Assembly: GCF_017795745.1 (NCBI RefSeq)
Contig: NZ_CP059067.1
Span: forward strand, 4,464,001-4,528,000
Origin: Rhizobacter sp. AJA081-3
GTDB taxonomy: Bacteria; Pseudomonadota; Gammaproteobacteria; Burkholderiales; Burkholderiaceae_C
Reading direction: 5' to 3'
DNA: 64,000 bases
Part shown: piece after piece, positions 54,450-63,171 of the stretch
Layout of the letters: each line of letters starts with the position of its first letter
Numbering within the stretch: position 1 is the first letter of the stretch
Translations under genes and position numbers: made by a program
Notes under the pieces: generated by a model
The model's database searches: none
What the model was told of the DNA's origin: nothing
The model's input: only the letters and a program-made list of their open reading frames with translations

Positions 54450-56537
54450 TCAGCGCGACGCCAGGACGGCCCGCACGGTGGTGGCGACGTTCTCGGCGGT
54501 GAAGCCGAAATGTTTGAAGAGCACGCCGGCCGGGGCCGACTCGCCATACGTGTCGATGCCGACCACCGCGGCGCAGCCGTACTTCCACCAGCCGTCGGTG
54601 ACGCCGGCTTCGACGGCCACGCGCGGCAGACCGGCGGGCAGCACCGAGCTCTTGTAGGCCACGCTCTGGCGGTCGAACACACTGGTCGACGGCAGCGAGA
54701 CCACACGCACCGCGATGCCAATCGCGGCCAGCTGCTGCTGCGCGTGCAGCGCGAGCTGCACCTCGGAGCCGGTGGCGATGATCACCGCCTGTGCCTTCTT
54801 CTTCAGTCCCACCTCGCCGGGTTCGGCGAGCACGTAGCCGCCCTTGGCCATGTCGGCCAGGTTCGCCTTCGGCGCGTAGGGCAGGTTCTGCCTCGACAGC
54901 AGCAGCGCGCTCGGGCGGTGTGCGTTGACTATCGCGGCGGCCCAGGCGGCGGCGGTCTCGGCGGTGTCGGCCGGGCGCCAGACGTCCAGGCCCGGGATGA
55001 CGCGCAGCGCGGCGGCGTGCTCGACGCTCTGGTGCGTCGGGCCGTCTTCGCCCAGGCCGATGGAGTCGTGCGTGAACACGTGCACGACGCGCTGCTTCAT
55101 CAGAGCGGCCATGCGGATGGCATTGCGGCTGTAGTCGCTGAAGGTCAGGAAGGTGCCACCGTAGGGAATGAAGCCGCCGTGCAGCGCGATGCCGTTCATC
55201 ACCGCGGCCATGCCGAACTCGCGCACGCCGTAGTTGATGTGGCGGCCACCGTTGCTCGCGCCATCGGCGCCGAAGCGCAGCGCAGGCGTCGAGCTGGTGT
55301 TGGTGAGGTTGGAGCCGGTCAGGTCGGCGCTGCCGCCGAGCAACTCGGGCAGCGCCTTGGTGAAGGCCTCCAGCGCGATCTGGCTGGCCTTGCGGCTGGC
55401 CACCGTCTCGGCCTTGGCATTGGCGGCGGCCAGCGTGTCGGCGACCGTCTGCGCCCAGTTCGCCGGCAGCTCGCCGCGCATGCGGCGGGTGAACTCGGCC
55501 GCCTGCTCGGGGAAGGCGGCGCGGTAGGCGTCGAAGCGTGCATTCCAGTCACCCTCGAGCTTCGCACCACGCGCCTTGGCGTCCCACTGCGCGTAGGCAC
55601 CCTCCGGGATCACGAACGGCTCGTGGCCCCAGCCCAGCGCGACGCGCGTAAGCTTGATCTCGTCGGCGCCGAGCGCCTCGCCGTGCGCCTTGGCGGTGCC
55701 GGCGCGGTTCGGCGAGCCCTTGCCGATGGTCGTCTTGCAGCAGATCAGCGTCGGCTTGTCGGAGCCCTTGGCCTTGTCGAGGGCGGCGCTCACGGCAGCG
55801 GCATCGTGGCCGTCGACCGCGCGGATCACGTTCCAGCCATAGGCCTCGAAGCGCTTGGGCGTGTCGTCGATGAACCAGGGCGCCACGTTGCCGTCGATCG
55901 AGATGCCGTTGTCGTCGTACAGCGCGACCAGCTTGGACAGCTTCCAGGCGCCGGCCAGCGCGCAGGCCTCGTGGCTGATGCCCTCCATCAGGCAGCCGTC
56001 GCCGAGGAACACGTAGGTGCGGTGGTCGACCACCGTGTGGCCCGGGCGGTTGAACTCGCCGGCCAGCAGCTTCTCGGCCAGCGCCATGCCCACCGCGTTG
56101 GTGATGCCCTGGCCGAGCGGGCCGGTGGTGGTTTCGATGCCCGGCGTCACGCCGACCTCGGGGTGGCCCGGCGTCTTGCTGTGCATCTGGCGGAAGTTGC
56201 GCAGCTCGCTCATCGGCAGGTCGTAGCCGGACAGGTGCAGCAGCGCGTAGACGAGCATCGAGCCGTGGCCGTTCGAGAGGACGAAGCGGTCGCGATCGGC
56301 CCAGTGCGGGTTGGCCGGGTTGTGGCGCAGGTGGCCGTTCTGCGTCCCCCACAGGGCCACCGCCACCTCGGCCATGCCCATCGGCGCGCCGGGGTGGCCG
56401 GAATTGGCCTGCTGCACGGCATCCATCGCCAGGGCGCGGATCGCGTTGGCCATCACGGCCGTCGAGGAAGGGGCGATGGTGGGTGCGAGATCGGCCATGC
56501 TGGTCGCTGCGAGCGGGTTGCGGGGGGAGTCGGCCAT
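54450..56537 (-). CDS. tkt: Transketolase
   Basis: A 695-residue transketolase with the thiamine diphosphate motif [19 protein letters not shown]-terminal [18 protein letters not shown], and the pyrimidine-domain block [18 protein letters not shown] with [17 protein letters not shown]. It transfers two-carbon units in the pentose phosphate or Calvin-type pathways. ATG 56537 is used; ATG 56498 (MADLAP) is possible. Neither has a strong ribosome site. Divergent from speD. Confidence 0.95.
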   Translation of the reverse strand: MADSPRNPLAATSMADLAPTIAPSSTAVMANAIRALAMDAVQQANSGHPGAPMGMAEVAVALWGTQNGHLRHNPANPHWADRDRFVLSNGHGSMLVYALLHLSGYDLPMSELRNFRQMHSKTPGHPEVGVTPGIETTTGPLGQGITNAVGMALAEKLLAGEFNRPGHTVVDHRTYVFLGDGCLMEGISHEACALAGAWKLSKLVALYDDNGISIDGNVAPWFIDDTPKRFEAYGWNVIRAVDGHDAAAVSAALDKAKGSDKPTLICCKTTIGKGSPNRAGTAKAHGEALGADEIKLTRVALGWGHEPFVIPEGAYAQWDAKARGAKLEGDWNARFDAYRAAFPEQAAEFTRRMRGELPANWAQTVADTLAAANAKAETVASRKASQIALEAFTKALPELLGGSADLTGSNLTNTSSTPALRFGADGASNGGRHINYGVREFGMAAVMNGIALHGGFIPYGGTFLTFSDYSRNAIRMAALMKQRVVHVFTHDSIGLGEDGPTHQSVEHAAALRVIPGLDVWRPADTAETAAAWAAAIVNAHRPSALLLSRQNLPYAPKANLADMAKGGYVLAEPGEVGLKKKAQAVIIATGSEVQLALHAQQQLAAIGIAVRVVSLPSTSVFDRQSVAYKSSVLPAGLPRVAVEAGVTDGWWKYGCAAVVGIDTYGESAPAGVLFKHFGFTAENVATTVRAVLASR

Positions 56538-56577
56538 TTTAGGGCCCGGGCGCGGCAGGCTCCGTATGATCCAGCGC

Positions 56578-56976
56578 ATGCATGGTTTGCACCTCACCGC
56601 CGATCTGCACCGCTGCGCCGTGGCGCGGGCCGAGATGACCGATCCGTCGGCCCTGCGCGAGCTCTGCCGGGCGGCGGTGCACGGCAGCGGGCTGACTCCG
56701 GTGAATGAACTGTTCCACCGTTTCGCGCAGGCGCCGGGCAGCGCGGAGCCGGCCGGCATCACCGGCGTGGTGCTGCTGGCCGAGTCGCACCTGGCGGTGC
56801 ACACCTGGCCTGAACTCGGCGCCGTGACGCTGGACGTCTACGTGTGCAACTTCGGCGCCGACAACTCGGCGCGCGCCCACAGCCTGCTCGGCGCCTTGAT
56901 CGACGCTTTCGCGCCCGCGCGGGTGGAGCGTCACGAACTCGTGCGCGGCGCGCGCACTGCAATGGCACCGACTTGA
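56578..56976 (+). CDS. speD: S-adenosylmethionine decarboxylase proenzyme (prokaryotic)
   Basis: A 132-residue SpeD with the self-cleavage site Glu-Ser in [14 protein letters not shown], where the Ser becomes the pyruvoyl cofactor, and the conserved Cys in LDVYVCNFG. It makes decarboxylated SAM for spermidine synthesis. The start [13 protein letters not shown] fits the family. No speE is adjacent. Confidence 0.9.
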   Translation: MHGLHLTADLHRCAVARAEMTDPSALRELCRAAVHGSGLTPVNELFHRFAQAPGSAEPAGITGVVLLAESHLAVHTWPELGAVTLDVYVCNFGADNSARAHSLLGALIDAFAPARVERHELVRGARTAMAPT

Positions 56977-57046
56977 CCGGGCTCAAGCCGGCGCGCGGCC
57001 GCGGGTGCGACGCTGGAGCCCTGCCGAAATGGCCTGGAGCCCCGTC

Positions 57047-57634
57047 ATGTCCCACCCTGCCCTGACCATCATCCGCGACGAACACGGCGCGCTGTCGGCG
57101 ATGCTGCGCTCGCTGTCCATGCTGCTGGCCGAGCACCGCCGCCACGGCTCGCTGCCCGACTTCAGCGTGCTGCGCGCAATGCTGTTCTATGTCGACGAAT
57201 TCCCCGAGCAGCTGCACCACACCAAGGAAAGCGAACTGCTGTTCCCGAAGCTGCGCGCGCGCTGCCCGGAAGTCGCCCCGGTGCTCGACAAGCTCGACCG
57301 CGACCACGCGCGTGGCGAGAAGGCCATCCGCGACCTCGAGCACGACCTGCTCGCCTTCGAGGTGCTCGGCGAGCCGCGCCGCGCGGCTTTCGAGCAGGCG
57401 GTGGAGCGCTACATCGAGTTCTACCTGAGCCACATGCGCATCGAGGAAGAAGAGGTGATTCCGCTGGCCGTCAAGAACCTCACCGCGCAGGACTGGGCCG
57501 AGCTCGACACCGCCTTCCTCGCCAACCGCGACCCGCTCACCGGCCACGAGCCGACCGACCAGTACCGCCCGCTGTTCACGAAGATCGTGCAGAACACGCC
57601 GGCGCCGATCGGCCTGGGGCCCGCGCTGACCTGA
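57047..57634 (+). CDS. Hemerythrin HHE-domain protein
   Basis: A 195-residue helical protein with iron-binding His/Glu motifs: LTIIRDEHGALSAML, LHHTKESELLFPKL, DRDHARGEKAI and YLSHMRIEEEEVIPLA. Such proteins bind a di-iron centre and O2 or NO, and act in storage, sensing or iron-sulfur repair. ATG 57047 has GGAG 8 nt upstream. It is a single gene between speD and murU. Confidence 0.88.
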   Translation: MSHPALTIIRDEHGALSAMLRSLSMLLAEHRRHGSLPDFSVLRAMLFYVDEFPEQLHHTKESELLFPKLRARCPEVAPVLDKLDRDHARGEKAIRDLEHDLLAFEVLGEPRRAAFEQAVERYIEFYLSHMRIEEEEVIPLAVKNLTAQDWAELDTAFLANRDPLTGHEPTDQYRPLFTKIVQNTPAPIGLGPALT

Positions 57635-57668
57635 GCGCGCCGGCCGGCAGCCGATAGACTGCCCGGCC

Positions 57669-58376
57669 ATGAAAGCCATCATCCTGGCCGCCGGCCGCGG
57701 CGAACGCATGCGGCCGCTGACCGACCACACCCCGAAGCCGCTGCTGCGCGTGCGCGGCAAGCCGCTGATCGAGTGGCACCTCGAAGGCCTGGCGCGCGGC
57801 GGCGTGCGTGAGGTGGTGGTCAACACGGCCTGGCTGGAGGAGCAGATCGTCGCCTCGCTCGGCGACGGCCAACGCTTCGGCATGGCCATCCGCTACTCGC
57901 TCGAAGGCCGCGACCACGGCGGCGCGCTCGAAACCGCCGGCGGCCTGAAGAAGGCATTGCCGCTGCTGGGCGTCTCGGGTGACCAGCCCTTCTGGTACGT
58001 CGCCGCCGACGTCTTCGCCCCGGCCTTCGACTTCGGCCCCGCAGCAGCCTCGGCAATCCAGGCCGGCCAGCTCGGCCACTTGTGGATGGTGCCCAACCCG
58101 CCGCAGCACCCTGGCGGCGACTTCGGCCTTGCCGACGGCCTGGCCACGGCAGCGGACGGCGGCCCGAGCTTCACCTGGTCGGGCATCGGCCTGTTCCGGC
58201 CGACCTTCGTCACCGAGCTGATGGCAGAGCTGCCACTGGGCGAGAAAGCCCGGCTGCGGCCTTATCTCGATGCGTCGATCGCTCAGCGGCGCCTGGGCGC
58301 GCGGCGCTGGGAGGGCGGCTGGGCCGACGTCGGCACACCCGAGCGACTGCGCGCGCTCGACGAAGGCACCGGCTGA
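57669..58376 (+). CDS. murU: MurU-like MurNAc-1-phosphate uridylyltransferase
   Basis: A 235-residue nucleotidyltransferase with MKAIILAAGRGERMRPLTDH and TPKPLLRVRGKPLIEWH at the N-terminus and Asp in WYVAADVFAP. Length and motifs fit MurU, which makes UDP-MurNAc in the peptidoglycan recycling route of Pseudomonas and relatives. The usual partner amgK is not next to it, so assignment rests on sequence. A mannose-1-phosphate guanylyltransferase-like role is the alternative. Confidence 0.8.
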   Translation: MKAIILAAGRGERMRPLTDHTPKPLLRVRGKPLIEWHLEGLARGGVREVVVNTAWLEEQIVASLGDGQRFGMAIRYSLEGRDHGGALETAGGLKKALPLLGVSGDQPFWYVAADVFAPAFDFGPAAASAIQAGQLGHLWMVPNPPQHPGGDFGLADGLATAADGGPSFTWSGIGLFRPTFVTELMAELPLGEKARLRPYLDASIAQRRLGARRWEGGWADVGTPERLRALDEGTG

Positions 58377-58377
58377 A

Positions 58378-59358
58378 CTACTGCGCCAGCGGCCGGGTGA
58401 TCGCGTCGATGCGCGCCAGCCAGTCGGGCGTCAGCTTGTCGACCACCTCCAGCGCACCCAGGTTGCCGCGCAGCTGATCGAGCCGCGAGGCGCCGGTGAT
58501 CACCGTGCTGACGTGCGGGTTTCGCGCCACCCAGGCGATGGCCAGCTGCGCCACGCTGCAGCCCAGGTCGGCGGCCACGCCCTCGAGCTGGCCCACGGCG
58601 GCGTTCTTCGCCCCGTCGGTGAGGCCGGCGACGAGGAAATCCATCCCCTGCAGCGCGCCGCGGCTGCCCGCCGGCACGCCGCCTCGGTACTTGCCGGTGA
58701 GCAGGCCCGAGGCCAGCGGGCTCCAGGTGGTCAGGCCCAGGCCGATGGATTCGTACAGCGGCGCGTACTCCTGCTCCACGCGCTGGCGGTGGAACAGGTG
58801 GTACTGCGGCTGCTCCATTACCGGCTTGTGAAGGTGGTGGCGCTCGGCGATGTCCCAGGCGCTGCGGATGTCGGCCGCGCTCCACTCGCTGGTCCCCCAG
58901 TAGAGCGCCTTGCCCTGCGTGATCATGTCGCTCATCGCCCGGACCGTCTCCTCGATCGGCGTGTTCGGGTCGGGCCGGTGGCAGAACACCAGGTCGATGA
59001 AGTCGAGCTTCATGCGGCCGAGCGAACCGTCGATGGCTTGCATCAAGTACTTGCGGTTCAGCGTGTCGCGGCGGTTGACGGCGTTGCCCTCGCGGTCAAG
59101 GCCCCAGAAGAACTTGGTCGAGACGACGTAGTTCAGCCGCGGCCAGTTCAGCGCTCGGATCGCCTCGCCCATCACGACCTCGCTGTGGCCGCGCGCATAG
59201 GCTTCGGCGTTGTCGAAGAAGTTGACGCCGGCATCCATCGCAGCGGCGAGCATCTCCTGCGCCGCCTTGGTGTCGACCTGGTTGTGGTACGTGACCCAGG
59301 AGCCCAGCGACAGCAGGCTGACTTGCAGGCCGGAGCGGCCGAGGCGTCGGTATTGCAT
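58378..59358 (-). CDS. Aldo/keto reductase (Kv-beta-like)
   Basis: A 326-residue NADP-dependent reductase of the Kv-beta/YghZ-like type. The TIM-barrel motifs include [15 protein letters not shown] (catalytic Asp/Tyr), VVSTKFFWG (Lys), [11 protein letters not shown] (His), and [19 protein letters not shown] in the cofactor site. Substrate unknown. It converges on murU with 1 bp between stops. Confidence 0.92.
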   Translation of the reverse strand: MQYRRLGRSGLQVSLLSLGSWVTYHNQVDTKAAQEMLAAAMDAGVNFFDNAEAYARGHSEVVMGEAIRALNWPRLNYVVSTKFFWGLDREGNAVNRRDTLNRKYLMQAIDGSLGRMKLDFIDLVFCHRPDPNTPIEETVRAMSDMITQGKALYWGTSEWSAADIRSAWDIAERHHLHKPVMEQPQYHLFHRQRVEQEYAPLYESIGLGLTTWSPLASGLLTGKYRGGVPAGSRGALQGMDFLVAGLTDGAKNAAVGQLEGVAADLGCSVAQLAIAWVARNPHVSTVITGASRLDQLRGNLGALEVVDKLTPDWLARIDAITRPLAQ

Positions 59359-59515
59359 GGTGGCTTCCAAGGGACGGGAGGGCGCATGGTAGTCATTCGC
59401 CGGCCCGACCGTTCGTTCGGCACGATCGACCGTTCGCCCCGGCCGGCCGTGCATTTTTCACGTGGCGCCGCCGCAAGGCTTTGATTTGCGAGCCGAACTG
59501 GCTAAGGTGCGTGCT

Positions 59516-60277
59516 GTGAACCTGCTCTCCGCCGTGCTCACCCTGCCGATGGCGATGGCTGCTTGCGCGGCCACGCATTACCTGGCCTCGCGCGCCGTGA
59601 AAGCGGTGATGTGGTCGGTCTCGCCCTTGTCCACCGGCGAACCGCAGGCCTTCACCTACGAACGCAACGTCTACTTCACCGCCGACGCCGGCGCGATGCA
59701 GATCGTCGGCGCCGTGCTGGCCGCCGGCGTGGTGGTGTGGCTGGGCGGTGTGACGGGCTGGACCTGGCTGAGCGCGCTGGGCGTGCTGGCCTGGGCCGGA
59801 GCGTTCGCGTTCGACCTGCGCCGCTGGGAACGCGTGGCGGTGAGCGCGAACAACCTGTGGTTCCAGCGCGGCCTCGGGCAGAAGGTTCACCAGGTGGCCT
59901 TCGAGAACATCCGCGACGTCCACGTGGAGGAGCGCGATGCGCGAGGCTTCACGCTGCGCCACGGCACCCGCAACCGCGTCTGCCGGCTGCAGGTGCGCAT
60001 GAAGGACAAGCGCGTCGTGGCACTGCCCAAGACCGACGCGCACAGCGGCCTGGCCGACGTGGAATCGGTCGCCAACCAGCTGCGCCAGCGGCTGCGCAAC
60101 CTGGAAGACCGCGAATCGGTGAAGCGCGCCGAGGCCTCCGGCCACCAAGCCGCGCAGGCGGTGGCGCAGGCCCCTGCGGCCGGCGACGACGACATCCGGC
60201 GCGCCTTGCGGCGGCTGCGCGCCGGCGCGCTCGCGCCCGACGTGCCGAAGGCGGTGAAGTTGCCGAACGAGTCATGA
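59516..60277 (+). CDS. PH-like membrane protein upstream of pepP
   Basis: A predicted 253-residue protein with two membrane segments (LLSAVLTLPMAMAACAATHYL and one near IVGAVLAAGVVVWLGGVTG), followed by a cytosolic beta-rich PH/DUF304-like part (WERVAVSANNLWFQRGLGQK, FENIRDVHVEERDARG) and a helical tail. Function unknown. Start is uncertain: GTG 59516 is used; GTG 59507 or 59462 are in frame. The stop overlaps the pepP start by 4 bp (ATGA). Confidence 0.6.
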   Translation: MNLLSAVLTLPMAMAACAATHYLASRAVKAVMWSVSPLSTGEPQAFTYERNVYFTADAGAMQIVGAVLAAGVVVWLGGVTGWTWLSALGVLAWAGAFAFDLRRWERVAVSANNLWFQRGLGQKVHQVAFENIRDVHVEERDARGFTLRHGTRNRVCRLQVRMKDKRVVALPKTDAHSGLADVESVANQLRQRLRNLEDRESVKRAEASGHQAAQAVAQAPAAGDDDIRRALRRLRAGALAPDVPKAVKLPNES

Positions 60278-61677
60278 AGCGCGGCGCCGCCGCGAGCCCG
60301 GAGGTCTGTGCCCTGCGCCGTACCCGCCTGGCCGAGCAACTGGCCCGGCACGGCGGCGGCGTCGCCGTGCTGCCCACTGCACCCGAGCGGCCGCGCAGCG
60401 GCGACAGCGACCACCCCTATCGCCACGACAGCCACTTCCACTACCTGACCGGCTTCGACGAGCCACAGGCCTGGCTGCTGCTGGACGCCAGTGGCCGCAG
60501 CACGCTGCTGTGCCGCGAGAAGAACACCGAGCGAGAGATCTGGGACGGCCACCGCGTCGGCCCCGAAGCGGCTCCGGCCACGCTGGGCGTGCACGATGCG
60601 CATCCCGTCGAGGCACTCGACAAGCTGGCCGCGGAGCGCCTGGCCAACGCCAGCGCCGTGTGGTTCCCGTTCGGGCTGCACGACGGGCTGCAGGCACGCG
60701 TGGACGGCTGGCTCGCCGAGTTGCGCACGCGCGAGCGCAGCGGCGTGCAGCCGCCGGCCATGCAGCGCGACCTGTCGCCGCTGCTGTCGGAGATGCGGCT
60801 CGTCAAGGACGAGTCCGAGCTGGGCACGATGCGCCGCGCCGCGCGCATCTCCGCCGGTGCGCATGCGCGGGCGATGCGCTACTGCGCCGAGCACTTTCGC
60901 GGCGGCAGCGCCGGCCTGCCGGAATACCGCATCGAGGCCGAGCTGCTGCACGAGTTCCGCCGCCATGGCGCGCAGGCGCCGGCCTACGGCTCCATCGTCG
61001 CGGCAGGCGCGAACGCCTGCGTGCTGCACTACGCCGCGGGCGACGCCGAATTGCGCCCCGGCGAGCTGTGCCTGATCGACGCCGGCTGCGAGCTCGACGG
61101 CTACGCCAGCGACATCACCCGCACCTTCCCCGCCGACGGCCGCTTCAGCGCCGCGCAGCGTGAACTCTACGAGCTGGTGCTGGCCGCGCAGCAGGCCGCC
61201 GTGGCCGCCACGCGCCCCGGCGCGCGCAAGCAGGACGCCCACTGGGCCGCAGTGCGCGTGCTCTCGCAGGGCATGCTCGACTGCGGCCTGCTCGACCGCC
61301 GCAAGGTCGGCGATGTCGACGCGGTGATCGACAGCGCCGCCTACCGCGCCTTCTACATGCACGGCACCGGTCACTGGCTGGGTCGCGACGTGCACGACGT
61401 TGGCGACTACCTGGCCGCCGACGAAGACCCGGTGGAGCAGCCCGACGGCCTGGGCGGGCGCGTCGTCAAGCGCCCCTCGCGCGTGCTGCAGCCCGGCATG
61501 GTGGTGACGATCGAGCCGGGCCTGTACGTGCGGCCGGCCGAGGGCGTGCCCGAGCGCTACTGGAACATCGGCATCCGCATCGAGGACGACGCCGTCGTCA
61601 CCGCGAGCGGCTGCGAGCTGATCAGCCGCGACGTGCCGGTGGACGCGCGCGAGATCGAGGCACTGATGCGGGCGTGA
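60274..61677 (+). CDS. pepP: Xaa-Pro aminopeptidase (aminopeptidase P)
   Basis: A 467-residue M24 metallopeptidase. The N-terminal creatinase-like domain includes FHYLTGFDEPQAWLLL. The metal ligands lie in LIDAGCELDGYASDITRTFP (two Asp), HGTGHWLGRDVHDVG (His), VTIEPGLYV (Glu) and IGIRIEDDAVV (Glu). It removes N-terminal residues before proline. Its last 56 bp overlap the 3' end of the convergent marR gene. Confidence 0.94.
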   Translation: MKRGAAASPEVCALRRTRLAEQLARHGGGVAVLPTAPERPRSGDSDHPYRHDSHFHYLTGFDEPQAWLLLDASGRSTLLCREKNTEREIWDGHRVGPEAAPATLGVHDAHPVEALDKLAAERLANASAVWFPFGLHDGLQARVDGWLAELRTRERSGVQPPAMQRDLSPLLSEMRLVKDESELGTMRRAARISAGAHARAMRYCAEHFRGGSAGLPEYRIEAELLHEFRRHGAQAPAYGSIVAAGANACVLHYAAGDAELRPGELCLIDAGCELDGYASDITRTFPADGRFSAAQRELYELVLAAQQAAVAATRPGARKQDAHWAAVRVLSQGMLDCGLLDRRKVGDVDAVIDSAAYRAFYMHGTGHWLGRDVHDVGDYLAADEDPVEQPDGLGGRVVKRPSRVLQPGMVVTIEPGLYVRPAEGVPERYWNIGIRIEDDAVVTASGCELISRDVPVDAREIEALMRA

Positions 61678-62152
61678 GCGTCGGCGCGTCGCGCAGCGCC
61701 TCGAGCTGCGCCGAGACGCGCTGCATCACCGCGGTGACGAGTTCGAGCTCGGCCTCGCTGGCGCCGGCCACCATCGCCGCCACCACCTGCGACTGCAGCT
61801 GCAGCGTCTGTGCGGCCAGTGCCTGCCCGGCCGGCGTGAGCTGCAGGCGCTTGACGCGCGCATCGGCCGCGTCGGCCTCGCGGCGCACCCAGCCGCGCGC
61901 CTCCATCTGGGTGAGCAGCATGCTGACGCCGCTCTTGGCGACGAAGCAGCGCGCCGCCAGCGCCTGCTGCGTGATGCCCGGCGCGGTGGCCAGATTGGCC
62001 AGCACCTCGTGCTCCGCGACGCGCACGCCCAGTGCCGCCAGGCGCGCCGTCATCACCGCGTCGCACAGGTTGTAGGCACGCACCACGGCCAGCCAGGACT
62101 GGGTGCCGTGCGGGGAGGAGCGCTTCTTCGCAGTGGTCTTTGCAGTCGCCAT
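61622..62152 (-). CDS. MarR family transcriptional regulator
   Basis: A 176-residue MarR protein with the winged helix-turn-helix ITQQALAARCFVAKSGVSML and the wing ADAADARVKRLQLTPAG. The family binds palindromic operators and releases them on binding phenolic or oxidising ligands. A strong 18-bp palindrome lies in the 57-bp gap to the divergent thioesterase gene. The 3' end overlaps pepP by 56 bp. Confidence 0.88.
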   Translation of the reverse strand: MATAKTTAKKRSSPHGTQSWLAVVRAYNLCDAVMTARLAALGVRVAEHEVLANLATAPGITQQALAARCFVAKSGVSMLLTQMEARGWVRREADAADARVKRLQLTPAGQALAAQTLQLQSQVVAAMVAGASEAELELVTAVMQRVSAQLEALRDAPTLTPASVPRSRARPPARRG

Positions 62153-62167
62153 GCAATTCGTTCAGTC

Positions 62168-62185
62168 TTGAACTATACTGTTCAA
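62168..62185. promoter_or_regulatory. MarR operator overlapping a -10 box
   Basis: TTGAAC-TATACT-GTTCAA: perfect 6-bp arms around TATACT, a good -10 for the thioesterase gene. Extra half-sites (TTCAG at 62161, TTGAAC at 62188) flank it. Confidence 0.8.
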
Positions 62186-62209
62186 CATTGAACCAATTCT
62201 ACCGTGACC

Positions 62210-62737
62210 ATGAACCTCTACCTGCGGCTCCTCTGGACCCTGCTGCGCGCCTGGCGCTCGCCACGCCTGGTGCTCGGCCAGACGCTGGAGCGCACGCTGC
62301 GCGTGCTGCCCAACGACCTGGACGTGAACGGCCACATGAACAACGGCCGCTACCTGACATTGATCGACCTGATGCTGGTGGAGTACTTCGTGCGCACCGG
62401 CTTCGCGCGGGCGATGCTTCGGCGCGGCTGGCGGCCGATGGCCGGCGGCTCCTTCATCACCTACCGGCGCGGCCTGAAGCCGCTGCAGACCTACACGCTG
62501 CGCTTTCGCCTGGACGGCGGCGACGCGCACTGGAACTACATGCGCTTCGAGTTCATGCGCCACGGCCGTGTCTGCGCCGCCGGCTACATGAAGGGCGCCG
62601 CGGTGGCGCGCGACGGGCTGGTCCCCAACGCCTTGTCATACGCGGCGATCGGCCTGGCCGTGCCCGACAGCACCGTGCCCGAGCCGGTGCGCCACTGGCT
62701 GGCGGCCGAACACGGCGTGATGAACGCGGCCTGGTAG
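62210..62737 (+). CDS. Hotdog-fold thioesterase
   Basis: A 175-residue protein with a hotdog/4HBT-like signature LPNDLDVNGHMNNGRYLTL near residue 40 (the conserved Asp and His/Asn of the THEM6-like group), GGSFITYRRGLKPLQTYTLR and a later strand FEFMRHGRVCAAGYMKGA. It probably hydrolyses an acyl-CoA; the substrate is unknown. It is divergent from marR, whose operator overlaps its promoter, so MarR probably represses it. ATG 62210 preferred over GTG 62204. Confidence 0.85.
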   Translation: MNLYLRLLWTLLRAWRSPRLVLGQTLERTLRVLPNDLDVNGHMNNGRYLTLIDLMLVEYFVRTGFARAMLRRGWRPMAGGSFITYRRGLKPLQTYTLRFRLDGGDAHWNYMRFEFMRHGRVCAAGYMKGAAVARDGLVPNALSYAAIGLAVPDSTVPEPVRHWLAAEHGVMNAAW

Positions 62738-62757
62738 GCCAGAAACGGAGACCCGCC

Positions 62758-63171
62758 ATGCTGCCCCAGACCCTCATCGTCGCCGGCGCCCTGATCTTCG
62801 GGCTGCTCGGCACCATGCACCTGGCCTACACCTTCTTCACCGGCCTGTTCTCGCCGCGTGACGCCGCCACCGAGGCGTCCATGAAGCTCACCCATCCGCG
62901 GCTCACCCGGCGCACCACGCTGTGGAAGGCCTGGGTCGGCTTCAACGCCAGCCACAGCCTGGGGGCGATGCTGTTCGCGGCGGTGTACCTGCTGCTCGCG
63001 CTGGCGCACATGGACTGGCTGCGCGAAGCCCCGACGCTGGTCTGGCTGGCCGCGGTGGGCGCGCTGGCCTACCTGGCGCTGGCCGTGCGCTACTGGTTCC
63101 GCACGCCGCTGATCGGCATCGCGCTGGCCAGCACCTGCTTCCTCGCCGCCGCCATCGCGCTGAGCGTCTGA
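62758..63171 (+). CDS. Four-helix membrane protein
   Basis: A 137-residue protein with about four membrane segments: residues ~5-28 (LIVAGALIFGLLGTMHLAY), 60-85 (ASHSLGAMLFAAVYLLLALA), 90-110 and 112-135. The GFNASHSLGAML region is a conserved-looking signature of a small family of unknown function. GGAG lies 7 nt upstream of ATG 62758. It follows the thioesterase by 20 bp and probably shares its MarR control. The last 82 bp overlap the convergent oxidoreductase gene. Confidence 0.72.
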   Translation: MLPQTLIVAGALIFGLLGTMHLAYTFFTGLFSPRDAATEASMKLTHPRLTRRTTLWKAWVGFNASHSLGAMLFAAVYLLLALAHMDWLREAPTLVWLAAVGALAYLALAVRYWFRTPLIGIALASTCFLAAAIALSV

